From positions 1-64,000 of the forward strand of contig JADJLN010000002.1 of the NCBI GenBank assembly GCA_016710115.1: a stretch of 64,000 nucleotides of DNA. The letters run 5' to 3'. Source of the stretch: Saprospiraceae bacterium (GTDB lineage Bacteria > Bacteroidota > Bacteroidia > Chitinophagales > Saprospiraceae). The notes below the pieces were generated by a model. It was not told the DNA's origin. It worked only from the letters and a program-made list of their open reading frames with translations, and made no database searches. Position numbers and translations under genes: made by a program. Below are positions 28,091 to 37,036 of the stretch, piece after piece; within the stretch, counting starts at the first letter, position 1; each line of letters opens with the position of its first letter.

Positions 28091-28121
28091 TTGACGGGTG
28101 TGCAGAATCCGTCTATATTTG
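28091..28121 (+). promoter_or_regulatory. Consensus-like Bacteroidota promoter before the sigma factor gene
   Basis: GTTGAC around 28091 and TATATTTG at 28114-28121, with 20 bases between, fit the Bacteroidota -33/-7 consensus nearly perfectly. It stands about 100 bases upstream of the sigma gene start at 28219, which leaves a sizeable 5' leader. This is the best promoter match I noticed in the window. Confidence 0.65.
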
Positions 28122-28218
28122 AACCAGTTCTTGATTATTCACCAACCACTTCGTTTGCTTATAAGTTTGAAACTTCTACACTAACCTATTGATTGCGGAG
28201 CAATAAAAACGGATAGTT

Positions 28219-28800
28219 ATGCAAGTTTCAAAGCTTACTGACCAGGAGCTCATCATGTGCTACCTGAACGGAGAGGAAAAGGCCTTTGAGGTTCTACTCA
28301 ACCGGCACAAGAACAAAATCTACACTTCCATCTATCTCTTTACCAAGGACAGGTCCCTGGCAGATGATATTTTCCAGGAAGTGTTCATCCGGATCATCGA
28401 CACCCTGCGAAAAGGAAAATACAACCACGAAGGCAAGTTCCTTCAGTGGGCCATGCGGATATCCTACAATCTGTGTGTCGACTATTTCCGCAGGGGAAAG
28501 CGTCGTCCGATTGTCTCTCCCAGCGATGACTTTGACATCTTTGACGTGCTCAAGCAGCCTGAGCTCAATGCAGAAGAAGCCATCATGCGCAGCCAGACCC
28601 ACGATAAGGTCCGTCAGCTGGTCGACCATCTTCCGGAAGAACAACGTGAAGTGGTCATCCTGCGTCATTATGCCGATATGAGCTTCAAGGAGATCGCCGG
28701 TCTGACCCAGGTCAGTATCAATACAGCCCTCGGTCGGATGCGCTACGCTCTGATCAATATCCGCAAGATGGTGGAAGAAAAACAGATCGTCCTCCAATAA
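28219..28800 (+). CDS. RNA polymerase sigma factor, ECF-type (sigma-70 family)
   Basis: A 193-residue extracytoplasmic-function sigma factor. Region 2: EKAFEVLLNRHKNKIYTSI, then RSLADDIFQEVFIRI (the -10-binding helix) and LQWAMRISYNLCVDYFRRGKR. Region 4: LPEEQREVVILRHYADMSFKEIA with a helix-turn-helix in TQVSINTALGRMRYALINI. No anti-sigma gene is adjacent; the following gene is a barrel protein after a 460-base gap. A strong consensus promoter lies 100 bases upstream, and a hairpin follows the stop. It is close in form to the stand-alone housekeeping-type sigma proteins of Bacteroidota, often called sigma-24 or RpoE-like, so the regulon cannot be guessed. Confidence 0.93.
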   Translation: MQVSKLTDQELIMCYLNGEEKAFEVLLNRHKNKIYTSIYLFTKDRSLADDIFQEVFIRIIDTLRKGKYNHEGKFLQWAMRISYNLCVDYFRRGKRRPIVSPSDDFDIFDVLKQPELNAEEAIMRSQTHDKVRQLVDHLPEEQREVVILRHYADMSFKEIAGLTQVSINTALGRMRYALINIRKMVEEKQIVLQ

Positions 28801-28814
28801 ACCCCGACCATATG

Positions 28815-28845
28815 GTGCCTGCCCTGTCTGGGGCGGGCACGTTTT
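28815..28845 (+). terminator. Hairpin after the sigma factor gene
   Basis: A 10-bp stem, GTGCCTGCCC (28815-28824) with GGGCGGGCAC (28831-28840), contains one G-U wobble and a six-base loop, and is followed by GTTTTA. It starts 15 bases after the sigma stop codon. The T-run is short, so efficiency is uncertain. Confidence 0.6.
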
Positions 28846-29121
28846 ACGATACCGGCCTGGAACCACTTACGAGGGGTCTCCGGGCCGAGTCTATTTTGGC
28901 AGTCCCCATTTTGTCAAGTGGTTGAACGTGGATCTTCCGGGGTCCGGCTGTTCACCATTTCAGGTCAGAGCTGGCGCTCTGACGTTCAAGGTTCAAGGTG
29001 GTTTCGGGCTGGTTCGGCAGATTGTCGAATTGACTTGTGCGTATTCTAAACTATGTGTCAACACGTTTTTGGTTTTAGGCGGGGCAGCTGTCAACCTATA
29101 TCATGAGGACCCACTTCCCTT

Positions 29122-29209
29122 TACCCAATACCCAAACCCCCCAATACCCAACCCCAATACCCCAATACCCAATACCCAAACCCAATACCCAATACCCAAC
29201 CCCAACCCC
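29122..29209. repeat. CCCAATA-type degenerate tandem repeat
   Basis: About a dozen imperfect copies of a 6-8 base unit, mostly CCCAATA with CCCAA and CCCCAA variants, in an 88-base run that is almost pure A, C and T. It ends about 55 bases before the start of the barrel gene at 29265. Low complexity of this kind often varies between strains. Confidence 0.85.
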
Positions 29210-29264
29210 TCTCCTTGCCCGGATACCCGGAGAACCGCTATCTTTCTGCACTAAATTTCAGCCC

Positions 29265-29843
29265 ATGCGATCATGGTTCATTCTTCTGGCATGCTGCTGG
29301 GTGTGGACACCGGTTCAATCACAGACCGCACACACCTTCACCCTCTCTTTTTTCAACAATGCCGTCGCCTTGCCTGGGGGTAGTTTTTCTGCACCTTTTC
29401 ATCCGGGGGTCGATGTGGGTTGGATGTACCCTGTCAAGGTGGGCAAGCGCTGGGAACAACAGCTCACCACCCGACTGGGGTATTACAATCAACGGATTGT
29501 CCACCATGGCCTTCAGCTTTACAGCGAATACACCTGGCGATACCATATTGCCGATGGCCTGTCACTCGATGGCGGGTTTGGTGTCGGTTATCTGCACACC
29601 TTCGAACAGCATGACCTGTTTACATTGTCGTCCAACGGCACGTATGAACGGACCGGGAAGGGTGGTAAACCCCATTTCATGGCCAGCGCTATGCTGGGAC
29701 TTCTTCTCGCTCCGCCAGAATGGGCGGTCAAGCCATTTATTCAGTACCGGTTTCGGGTGATGACTCCATTTGTCAAATCCTATGTGCCGTTGCTGCCTTC
29801 CACATCCCTTCACCTGGGAGCGACCTTCCCCCTGACATTCTAA
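29265..29843 (+). CDS. Small outer-membrane barrel-like protein
   Basis: A 192-residue protein with signal peptide (ending PVQSQ, about residue 20). It alternates aromatic and hydrophobic strands typical of a small beta-barrel (FTLSFFNNAVALPGG, RLGYYNQRIVHHG, LQLYSEYTWRYH, FIQYRFRVMTPF), ending in a terminal strand SLHLGATFPLTF whose last residue is phenylalanine, as needed for BAM recognition. It resembles no family I can name. The start at 29265 places the signal peptide immediately after the C-rich repeat region; the open frame extends upstream through the repeat, but that part is not plausible protein. The next gene begins 12 bases later and is probably cotranscribed. Confidence 0.7.
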   Translation: MRSWFILLACCWVWTPVQSQTAHTFTLSFFNNAVALPGGSFSAPFHPGVDVGWMYPVKVGKRWEQQLTTRLGYYNQRIVHHGLQLYSEYTWRYHIADGLSLDGGFGVGYLHTFEQHDLFTLSSNGTYERTGKGGKPHFMASAMLGLLLAPPEWAVKPFIQYRFRVMTPFVKSYVPLLPSTSLHLGATFPLTF

Positions 29844-29854
29844 TCCGGACAATC

Positions 29855-31042
29855 ATGAGACATGCTTTTTTGATCAGTATCATTCTACTTCTGGCTGCCT
29901 GTCAGAAACCGGATATCCCTGCCTCTTCTTCCTGTAACTGGGTGCCGGATCCCGCATATGCCAATCACCCGCAGGCTGACGAATATCAATCCATTCTTGA
30001 TCAATTCGTTTCCCTGGGGCTGCCGGGGATCGCATTGTATATCGAGAGCCCGGAAGGCGAATGGGCCGGGGCAGCCGGTATGGCCGATATTGAAGCAGGC
30101 ATCCCTTTTCAGCCATGCACCGTATCCAAAGTAGCCAGCATCACCAAAATGATGGTGGGTACACTGACCATGCTGCTGGCAGAAGACGGCACGCTGGACC
30201 TCGATGCACCCATTGATCCCTATCTGCCCTCCGCTGTCCTGGATAAGGTGGCCAATGCCCGGGGAGCTACCATCCGGCAGTTGATGAACCACACCACAGG
30301 GATCTATGATATTATTGCGGATAACAGTTTCTATCTCTCTGTTCTGAACGATCCTGACAAACATTGGGACGCCATTGACCTGATCGCTTTTGCCTACAAT
30401 GAAGACGCCAACTTTCCACTCGGATCCAGTTGTCGTTATTCCAATACAAATACCCTGCTGCTCAGTATGGTCCTCGATGAGATCACCGGCACCCCGCATC
30501 AACGGTTGTTGCGAAACCGGATCCTCAGTCCCCTGGACATGGATGACACCGATTATTACTCCCATGATGTCTTGCCAGCCCATACAGCGCAAGGCTATTT
30601 CGATCTGTACAATAACGGGACGATTGCCAATGTCACCAACTTCAATACAGGGAGTGGCAACGGTTATGGCGGGATGTTCTCCACCGTGTTCGACATCGCC
30701 ACATTCATTCGGGCCCTCGTGGTCGATCAAACCATCCTCCAACCCGCCAGTCTCGCTGAAATGCAGCAATTCATCCCGGAAATCGACCCTGAAGATCCTG
30801 CTCCTGACCTCTTTCTGGGTGCTGGCATGATGAAGCGCTATTTCAATCAACCACTCGATTCAGACAACTTCGGCATTGGGCATACCGGCAGGGACCTCGC
30901 CTATAGTGCCAATTGCTTCTATTTTCCGGAACATCAGACGATCTGCACCTTTATTGTCAATTACGGAACAAACGGAAAGAGTGCGCTCAGGGAGGTTTTT
31001 TATGACTTTCAAGGAGCAGTCACCGATGCCATCGTCAAGTGA
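29855..31042 (+). CDS. Serine beta-lactamase-fold lipoprotein (class C-like hydrolase)
   Basis: A 395-residue lipoprotein whose lipobox is LLLAAC (Cys17). The beta-lactamase/DD-peptidase-like fold shows the catalytic SxxK in VASITKMM (S and K of SITK), the YxN-like motif in CRYSNTNTLLLS, and the third motif HTG in FGIGHTGRDLAYS. Such proteins act on D-amino-acid peptides, esters or peptidoglycan fragments; in Bacteroidota many are esterases or amidases of unknown substrate. The family member is clear but the activity cannot be assigned. The gene follows the small barrel gene closely, and the next gene (31193) lies on the same strand 150 bases away. Confidence 0.88.
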   Translation: MRHAFLISIILLLAACQKPDIPASSSCNWVPDPAYANHPQADEYQSILDQFVSLGLPGIALYIESPEGEWAGAAGMADIEAGIPFQPCTVSKVASITKMMVGTLTMLLAEDGTLDLDAPIDPYLPSAVLDKVANARGATIRQLMNHTTGIYDIIADNSFYLSVLNDPDKHWDAIDLIAFAYNEDANFPLGSSCRYSNTNTLLLSMVLDEITGTPHQRLLRNRILSPLDMDDTDYYSHDVLPAHTAQGYFDLYNNGTIANVTNFNTGSGNGYGGMFSTVFDIATFIRALVVDQTILQPASLAEMQQFIPEIDPEDPAPDLFLGAGMMKRYFNQPLDSDNFGIGHTGRDLAYSANCFYFPEHQTICTFIVNYGTNGKSALREVFYDFQGAVTDAIVK

Positions 31043-31192
31043 GTCATGGGAAAATGATGCTGTCAACCAGGGATTCTGTCCTGCCGGTGCAACTTTTCGC
31101 CTCCCGTTCGGGTCCTTTGGTCGAACATTGGATCTCATTTGATCCTGAATACCCAATTTTACGTTCATACACCAACCTATTATTCTGACCAT

Positions 31193-31951
31193 ATGAAACG
31201 CGCTTCCATTTTTCTTCTGTTCTTCCTTCTGGTGGCCGCCACCACCTTTGCACAAAAGGACAAATCGGACAAGGGCACTGCCGATCAGCAGGCGATGCAA
31301 CAGGCCATGGCCGCCATGATGGGTGGCCAGAATTGCGATATAGCCGCTTCCTATGCCTTCGATCATGACTTTGACATGAATATGACCATGGTGGACAAGA
31401 AGGGGAAGGAGGCTTCCCGGATGACCATGCGCTGTTACCTGTCCAATGATGGGAAGCGGTTTGGTTATCTTCTCCTCAGTTCTTCCGAAAAAAAGACGCC
31501 TTCAGCCAAGATGGTCATGGATATGACGACAAAAAAAATGATCACCCTGATCGATCAGGAAGGGCGAAAAATGGCCATGTGCATGGATCTCAACAGCCCA
31601 CTGTTCCAGTCCGACAGGCAGGTAGATGATCCGGTGCAGAAGATGAAAAAGACGGGACGAACAAAAACCATCCAGGGTTATCTGTGTGAAGAATATCAGT
31701 CGGTCACCGAAGAGGCTACGAGTTCTTACTGGGTGTCGAAGAAAACATCCATTCCAATGGGGAAATATTATAAAGCCATGTCCTCCATGAAAACGACGCC
31801 ATTCGGGGGTGGGCAGGATCTGCCGACGGACGGGATGATGATGCAGATGGAGTCGGTTTCCAAAGGCGGCGAAAAGACAAAACTGGAAGTCACTGCGATT
31901 CACCCGAATCACACCTCGTCCATATCCACAGCGGGATATCAGAAGTTTTAG
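31193..31951 (+). CDS. Secreted DUF4412-like protein
   Basis: A 252-residue protein with signal peptide (ending TTFAQ, about residue 21). The mature part has methionine-rich segments (QQAMQQAMAAMMGG, DMNMTMVDKKGK, MVMDMTTKKMITLID) and a beta-rich core including the phrase TKTIQGYLCEEYQ, which matches the DUF4412 pattern of Bacteroidota periplasmic proteins (a strand pair ending in xGxxCxxY). Function unknown. Start at 31193 gives the signal peptide; the reading frame is open 54 bases upstream without support. Ends before a strong bidirectional terminator. Confidence 0.72.
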   Translation: MKRASIFLLFFLLVAATTFAQKDKSDKGTADQQAMQQAMAAMMGGQNCDIAASYAFDHDFDMNMTMVDKKGKEASRMTMRCYLSNDGKRFGYLLLSSSEKKTPSAKMVMDMTTKKMITLIDQEGRKMAMCMDLNSPLFQSDRQVDDPVQKMKKTGRTKTIQGYLCEEYQSVTEEATSSYWVSKKTSIPMGKYYKAMSSMKTTPFGGGQDLPTDGMMMQMESVSKGGEKTKLEVTAIHPNHTSSISTAGYQKF

Positions 31952-31974
31952 CAAATTCTCAACCGAAGCAAAAT

Positions 31975-32014
31975 AAAAAAGGGAGTCTGACCGGATCGGC
32001 AGACTCCCTTTTTT
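31975..32014. terminator. Bidirectional terminator between converging genes
   Basis: A 15-bp perfect stem, six A plus GGGAGTCTG (31975-31989) and CAGACTCCC plus six T (32000-32014), with a 10-base loop. It has T-runs on both strands and lies exactly between two converging genes, so it can end transcription from both sides. Confidence 0.9.
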
Positions 32015-32031
32015 ACAGGTTACTGGACGGG

Positions 32032-33508
32032 TTATTTGTATTCGTCCCGCTTGATTTTATCCCGGTCGATGATCGTCTGGATCTGGTTGACCTTGAGATT
32101 CTTGCCGATCAGGATCCGATCCGGATTGAGGATATAGATCTCTGGCGTATTGTCGACATAGTACTTGGCATAGATGGCCTTGTTTGTCGGATCAAACACA
32201 TTGGTCCAGGTCATGCCCATCTTACGGGCATAACTCTTGAATTCGGCATCAGTTGTATTGAGTGCAATGCCAAATACCTCGACATCCGTAGCGTCCCGGA
32301 TATAGTTCACCAGCTGAGGCGTTTCTTCCTTGCAATGGGAGCATTCGGGGTTCCACATATACACCACGATATACGGCTTGATTTCATAAATGGACTTCAT
32401 CTGGCCATTGAGATCTTTGGCGGTGACGTCAGGACCCCTTGAGACCGATCAGGCTGTTTTCCATTTCACTGGCCTGACGGGCCAGGGCTGCGAGATCTGC
32501 ACTGTCTGACCAGAAGGCCTTTTCCGGAGTGAAGTAGTTTTTGACCATGTGGACCTGGACGGCTTCGGCATCCATAATAGTCGACTCACCGGGGCGGTAG
32601 GCCAGGGGGATATAGTTGGCAAAAAACTTGAAGTACTCTTTGTGATTCATCACTTTGGCCAGCAACAGATCGGTGGCGGCGATGATGGAATCAGGGCGCT
32701 GTACGGTCAACTCCTTGATGTATTTGGTCAGTTTGTTATTGATGATCGGTGTGCGCAGAAGGCGATCATCGGTAAAATCGACATTGTCCCACAGGTGGGT
32801 CCGGTACATATAGGTCTGCAAGGCAATATTCAATGTGCCATCTTCATTGAGGGGTTCGGCCAGATCAGGATTCTGTCCAGAGATCTTGAATTTGGTGAAC
32901 AATGCATCAGGATAGTCGGTCACATAGGATTGCAATAGAGCCTTGCGCAACCCGATGAAGGAATCGATCTGTACCTGCAAAGCCTTGTATTCCGGACCGC
33001 CTTTTGGCTTCGCCCGCTGCTGTTGGGTCAGTCCTTTCAACTGGGAGTCAATCGGCCCCTGGTCAGCAATATTCTTGTAGTACAGTTCATTCTCTTTGGA
33101 GCCGGTCACCTGCATCGTGCGGGCCAGATTGCCCACCGTAGTTTTCAGGCTGAAACGCTGGTTCGCATCAATAATCATCTGGAGATTCGAAAAATCCGGC
33201 AGGATCACATAATAGAAGCCGGCGAGCAGTGGTTCCGGTTTTTCAAACAACATTCTGCCATTATCCACCACGACGCAGGTGTCTGCGATATAGTTCTGAT
33301 CACCGGAAATCCCGATCAGTTTGGCGGTGCCACCTGCTGGTAATCCTTCGACTATGATCTCAATCCGCATATCTGGTGTTGCCGGTTCAATAGAACGGAT
33401 ACCACTGGGTGGGAGACTGGTCGACGAAGTGGAGCCTGGGGTGGTATTCTGGCAGGACACCCACCAGAAACTGAAACAACAGAAGAGAAGTGTGATAAAA
33501 CGGGTCAT
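32032..33508 (-). CDS. TlpA-like thioredoxin-fold lipoprotein, frameshifted
   Basis: A periplasm-facing lipoprotein (lipobox VSC, N-terminal hydrophobic leader) with three parts: a DUF4369-like beta domain (about residues 45-140; GGTAKLIGISGDQNYIADT), a helical DUF5106-like linker (GLTQQQRAKPKGGPEYK, AEAVQVHMVKNYFTPEKAFW) and a C-terminal thioredoxin domain with the redox motif CSHC in YMWNPECSHCKEETP. Such proteins act as thiol-disulfide reductants in the envelope. The frame changes near 32439-32446 (CCCC run): deleting one G of the coding strand joins LIGLKG to PDVTAKDLNGQ. I take 33508 as start, since the upstream ATG at 33529 overlaps the promoter-like box. About 490 residues after repair. 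Confidence 0.85.
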
Positions 33509-33528
33509 ATTCTTTAACATTATGGTCA

Positions 33529-33536
33529 CAAAGGTA
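33529..33536 (-). promoter_or_regulatory. Promoter -7 box of the TlpA-like gene
   Basis: Minus strand TACCTTTG matches the TAnnTTTG consensus exactly; a start site about seven bases downstream would place the ATG at 33508 or 33520, which argues against the ATG at 33529. A clean -33 TTTG is missing. Confidence 0.5.
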
Positions 33537-33699
33537 CATTAACGGAAATGGCGCTGGTGTGTTGCACGAATTTGTGGAATCCTTTTGGATGTCTCTCGAA
33601 TTTCGTTGATTGGCCCCAAATCCTTATGCATCAGTTCGCTAATACAATTAAATGACTGTAAGTGCGTTCGCCCAATAACAATCAAAACCACAGATACCC

Positions 33700-34620
33700 A
33701 TGAGTTCTATTTCCACCCTTTCCAAACTATTAACCCTTCTGGCTGTCGTAAGCAGCCTGACCATGACTTCCTGTGTCAGTAAAAAAAAGTACCTGGCCCT
33801 GGAAGCGCAGCAAAATGAACTGCGGGCCGGCCTGCAAAAGAAGTTGACAGATTGTACAACTGAACAGGATGCCTTGCGCCAACGCGTTGCAGACAGGGAG
33901 AGTGAACTGTCATCACAGAAAACCCAGTTGACAGCCAATGCAGGTCAGATAAAAAGTCTGGAAGATCAGGTTGACTACCTGAAGAAGACCAACACCAATC
34001 TGCTTGAGCGGATGTCTGACCTCTCCATTGTCAGCAAGAGTGGTGCAGAAAGCATCAAACGATCATTGGACGCGATCAATGAACAGAGTCGGTATATCAA
34101 GGACCTGACTGGCCAGGTGCAACGAAAGGACTCGCTCAATCTGGCACTGGTCATGAACCTCAAGCGCAGTCTGGCCGATGTCAATGATGAAGATGTCAGT
34201 ATCGAAGTCAAAAAGGGCGTAGTCTATATATCCCCGTCAGACAAACTGCTTTTCAAGTCCGGCAGCGCCGTGATCAATACTTCCGCAGAGACGGTACTGG
34301 GTAAAGTAGCCATGGTAATTAATGATCACAGCGGTCTGGATATCCTGATCGAAGGCCACACAGACAATGTGCCGATCAATACGGATTGTATCAGGGACAA
34401 CTGGGACCTGAGTGCCAAACGTGCCACGTCTGTGGCCCGACTCCTCCAATCCAAATACAACGTGGATCCAAACCGGATGATCGCCGGAGGAAGTGGCGAA
34501 TACAAGCCGAAGGCGGATAATGCATCAGAAACAGGCCGGAAGGTGAACCGCCGGACAGAGATCATCATCACGCCAAAGCTGGATCAGTTCTTCGAACTCC
34601 TGACACCGGAACAGAAGTAA
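33700..34620 (+). CDS. OmpA-family peptidoglycan-binding lipoprotein
   Basis: A 306-residue lipoprotein. The lipobox is MTSC (Cys25), followed by a coiled-coil-rich region (residues 30-160, QQNELRAGLQKKLTDC, LEDQVDYLKKTNTNLLERM) and an OmpA-like C-terminal domain (residues 185-300) with SPSDKLLFKSGSAVI, IEGHTDNVPI, NWDLSAKRATSVARLL and RRTEIIITPKL. It should bind peptidoglycan through the OmpA fold (Asp of the TDNVPI motif and Arg of RKVNRRTE), spanning from the outer membrane to the cell wall. The layout resembles the GldM/YiaD-like lipoproteins of Bacteroidota. A hairpin terminator follows. Frame intact. Confidence 0.9.
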   Translation: MSSISTLSKLLTLLAVVSSLTMTSCVSKKKYLALEAQQNELRAGLQKKLTDCTTEQDALRQRVADRESELSSQKTQLTANAGQIKSLEDQVDYLKKTNTNLLERMSDLSIVSKSGAESIKRSLDAINEQSRYIKDLTGQVQRKDSLNLALVMNLKRSLADVNDEDVSIEVKKGVVYISPSDKLLFKSGSAVINTSAETVLGKVAMVINDHSGLDILIEGHTDNVPINTDCIRDNWDLSAKRATSVARLLQSKYNVDPNRMIAGGSGEYKPKADNASETGRKVNRRTEIIITPKLDQFFELLTPEQK

Positions 34621-34646
34621 ACCAGCCCTTTTTGCAGACAGACAGC

Positions 34647-34684
34647 CGAGCCGACTCCTGACTGGGGCCGGCTCGTCCTGTTTT
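34647..34684 (+). terminator. Terminator after the OmpA lipoprotein gene
   Basis: A 7-bp stem, CGAGCCG (34647-34653) with CGGCTCG (34669-34675), with further pairing between ACAG (34642-34645) and CTGT outside it, and then TTTT. It lies 27 bases after the stop codon. Confidence 0.65.
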
Positions 34685-34792
34685 AAACGGTTCCAAACCA
34701 CTAAAGGAGAATCTTAAGGAGATTCTAAGGTTTGCCTGTTCTCTGACAGACAGGATCAGGAGACCTTTGTACCTCAATAAAGAATTAATCTC

Positions 34793-35940
34793 ATGAAGCC
34801 TTTTATTCCATTCGCATTTGTCCTGTTATGCTTGAGCCCTCAACTGTTCGGGCAAGGCTGTGTCGCTATCCGGTCCACAGGTTCTTGTTCCATGATGCCT
34901 GGCAGCATGCATCAGGATGGTCGCAACACCACCGTCATGGCCAATTACCGTTATTTCAGATCGTTTCGCCACTTCAGAGGTGATCACGAGGAGAAGGAAC
35001 GATTGGAGCAGAATACCGAAGTGATCAACTGGTCGAATACGCTCGATCTGACCCTGATCCAATCCTGGAATCAGCGGTGGTCTACCGCGTTCAGTATTCC
35101 GATCATTTCCAATGTTCGTTCTTCCCTGTATGAACACGGTGGTAATTCGGGAGGACAGGAAAATCGTCACGAGACAAAATCTTTTGGTCTTGGCGATGCC
35201 CGTGCTACGGCTTACTATTGGCTGGTCCTCCCGGCGCAGGATCATCGTTGGTCTGCTCAGGCTGGTCTGGGAATCAAATTTGCAACCGGAGACTATCAAG
35301 TAGATGGTCTGTTCTACAAGGCAGACAGCACCATCATCCAGGGTCCGGTAGACCAGTCTATACAGTTGGGCGATGGCGGAACAGGGATCACAGTTGAATT
35401 CAACACCACCTTCCGCATCAATTCATGGCTTTTGGCCTATCAGAATGGATATTACCTGTTCAATCCTCGTGAAGAGAATGGTGTATCCACCCGCCGTGGC
35501 AGCCTGCCGTCACAGGAAAACTATCTGGATGGCACGGCTACAATGAGTGTGCCCGACCAGTTTATGGGACGGCTCGGTGTGAATGCCCTGTTCGGAGCAG
35601 CATCAGTAAGCCTTGGCGCTCGATTGGAAGGGATCCCGTATACGATGTGTTGGGTGGCAGCAGCGGGTTCCGACGCCCGGGATATGTCATCTCAGTCGAG
35701 CCTGGACTGTCCTATCAAAAGGGGGGGATCAATTTCTTTGCCTCTATGCCCTGGGCTCTGGTCCGCAATCGGACTCAAAGTGTACCTGATAAAAACAGAA
35801 CCGAACGCACAGGTACGTTTACACAAGGTGATGCAGCATTTGCAGATTGGTCACTGAACGTCGGTCTGGCGTTCAATCTGAATGGCGGATCAAATGATAT
35901 CCATGTGGAACAAGGCGCCTTTTTACCTCAGGTTGATTAA
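34793..35940 (+). CDS. Outer-membrane barrel protein, transporter-like, frameshifted
   Basis: A secreted barrel protein with signal peptide ending QLFGQ. Its strands, such as WNQRWSTAFSIPIISNVRSS, GDARATAYYWLVLPA, HRWSAQAGLGIKFATGDY and WLLAYQNGYYLFNP, resemble the phenol-degradation transporter/outer-membrane family (MetA-like), with the typical conserved GDARATA and ATGDY. The frame breaks around 35637-35642: adding one G after CCG gives GIPVYDVLGGSSGFRR and continues to LAFNLNGGSNDIHVEQGAFLPQVD, about 382 residues. Substrate unknown. A long hairpin terminator follows. The break may be a sequencing error, since both halves have good codon structure. Confidence 0.75.
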
Positions 35941-35973
35941 TAGTTATACCTCCGAAAAAAGCAGATACTGTTA

Positions 35974-36015
35974 AAATTGGTGGGGGAGATAAATCTTCCC
36001 CACCAATTTCGTTTT
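35974..36015 (+). terminator. Terminator after the barrel protein gene
   Basis: A perfect 12-bp stem, AAATTGGTGGGG (35974-35985) with CCCCACCAATTT (35998-36009), a 12-base loop, and then CGTTTT. The next gene starts 25 bases after it. This also tells that the in-frame ATG at 35977, inside the stem, is not a real start. Confidence 0.85.
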
Positions 36016-36033
36016 GAATTGGAATTTTCGCCT

Positions 36034-36354
36034 ATGACACCCCTGACAATTCCCAATACAAGGAGAACATCAGCCGATCTGTACCTGATCGGCATCCCGG
36101 TCATCCTCCTGTTCATCCTGTTTTTTATCGATGAAGGCTATTATGATCTGCGATGGATGCGCGAGCCCGGGAATTGGGTCGTCTTTCTGGTATACTGGGT
36201 CGCTATGGTGCTCGGAGAATTCCTGGTATCACTTCTTCTTCCCCGGTCCTGGTCGACAACCAGAAAGATGTGCATCATTTGCGGTGCAGGTATTCCACTG
36301 GGTGCTGTTCTGATTCTGGGTTTTCTGACCTTTGTCTCCGGCTTTTCGGTTTAG
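36034..36354 (+). CDS. Small membrane protein of unknown function
   Basis: A 106-residue inner-membrane protein with three predicted transmembrane helices: DLYLIGIPVILLFILFFID, VVFLVYWVAMVLGEFLVSLLL and a C-terminal one with IPLGAVLILGFLTFVSGF. No motif that I recognise. The cytoplasmic or periplasmic loops are short, with a tryptophan-rich segment (YYDLRWMREPGNW). Start at 36034 chosen because an upstream in-frame ATG lies in the terminator. Confidence 0.6.
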   Translation: MTPLTIPNTRRTSADLYLIGIPVILLFILFFIDEGYYDLRWMREPGNWVVFLVYWVAMVLGEFLVSLLLPRSWSTTRKMCIICGAGIPLGAVLILGFLTFVSGFSV

Positions 36355-36396
36355 ATCCAGTAGTGCATGAGGTCAATCCTATGCAATCGAACAGGA

Positions 36397-36912
36397 TCAG
36401 GCGATCCATGTGATTTCCTTCCCGGCTTTCTGCCATTCTGAGACTACTTTTTTCAGCTGCCCGATCATAAAGTGGGAATCCAGGGCAAAGTCAAACCGGA
36501 GATCCCTGTTATGCGCATGCAGGATCACAAAGTTTTCAATTGATTTCCCTTTCAAGCTCTGGACCAGGTCCTGGACCGTTTCATCCGGCAGGCGATAGGT
36601 GTCCTTCAAGGTGATTTGGGAGACGGAATCCATTGAAATAGACTCCATGATCTTCCCCTGACTGGATTTGACGGTGATCATTTCCGGTGAGATTTCGATC
36701 TTTCGATTGCGCACCATGTCGGCCGCTTTCCGGTTGATCCATATGCGCCATGCGGCGAATCCAAAGGCAGGTAGCAGAACCATCCATCCGAGTGGTGTTT
36801 CAATTGAGATGAACCAGATGCCTGAGAGGATACCCCCGACCAAGCCAAGGAGGATTAATTTCCGTGTGGTTGAATAATATCGGGGATCGTCGATCAATTT
36901 GGCTTTGAACAT
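36397..36912 (-). CDS. Membrane protein with bacterial PH-like C-terminal part
   Basis: A 171-residue protein of unknown function. Residues 18-60 contain two transmembrane helices (KLILLGLVGGILSGIWFI, LGWMVLLPAFGFAAWRIWI), and the remaining 110 residues form alternating strands (KIEISPEMITVKS, IMESISMDSVSQITLKD, IENFVILHAHNRDLRFD), ending in a helix MIGQLKKVVSEWQ. The two-helix plus beta-rich layout resembles the bacterial PH-domain (bPH2/YdbS-like) membrane proteins. Not conserved strongly enough for me to claim the family. Frame intact. Confidence 0.55.
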   Translation of the reverse strand: MFKAKLIDDPRYYSTTRKLILLGLVGGILSGIWFISIETPLGWMVLLPAFGFAAWRIWINRKAADMVRNRKIEISPEMITVKSSQGKIMESISMDSVSQITLKDTYRLPDETVQDLVQSLKGKSIENFVILHAHNRDLRFDFALDSHFMIGQLKKVVSEWQKAGKEITWIA

Positions 36913-37036
36913 CGTTCAGGAAGATTGACTCAAATGTCCATATTTTCGAATCGCTTTCAAAGTGAGAAATGTTTTTTAATATATAAAGGATTCAATCAAA
37001 TCCAGGTATCTTCCACACCACCTGAATCAGTTTACT

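Larger units (their letters stand above)
28801..29264. other. Intergenic stretch with terminator and C-rich repeat
   Basis: No convincing gene in this 464-base interval. It holds a terminator-like hairpin (28815-28845), an unassigned stretch from 28850 to 29100, and the CCCAATA-type low-complexity repeat (29122-29209) just before the next gene. Confidence 0.6.

Noticed and set aside
29122..29209. Telomere-like or CRISPR repeat
   Set aside because: Units vary in length, have no spacers and lie in a gene leader.
29103..29264. Upstream extension of the barrel protein frame through the CCCAATA repeat
   Set aside because: It would translate to a low-complexity proline, asparagine and threonine run before a normal signal peptide.
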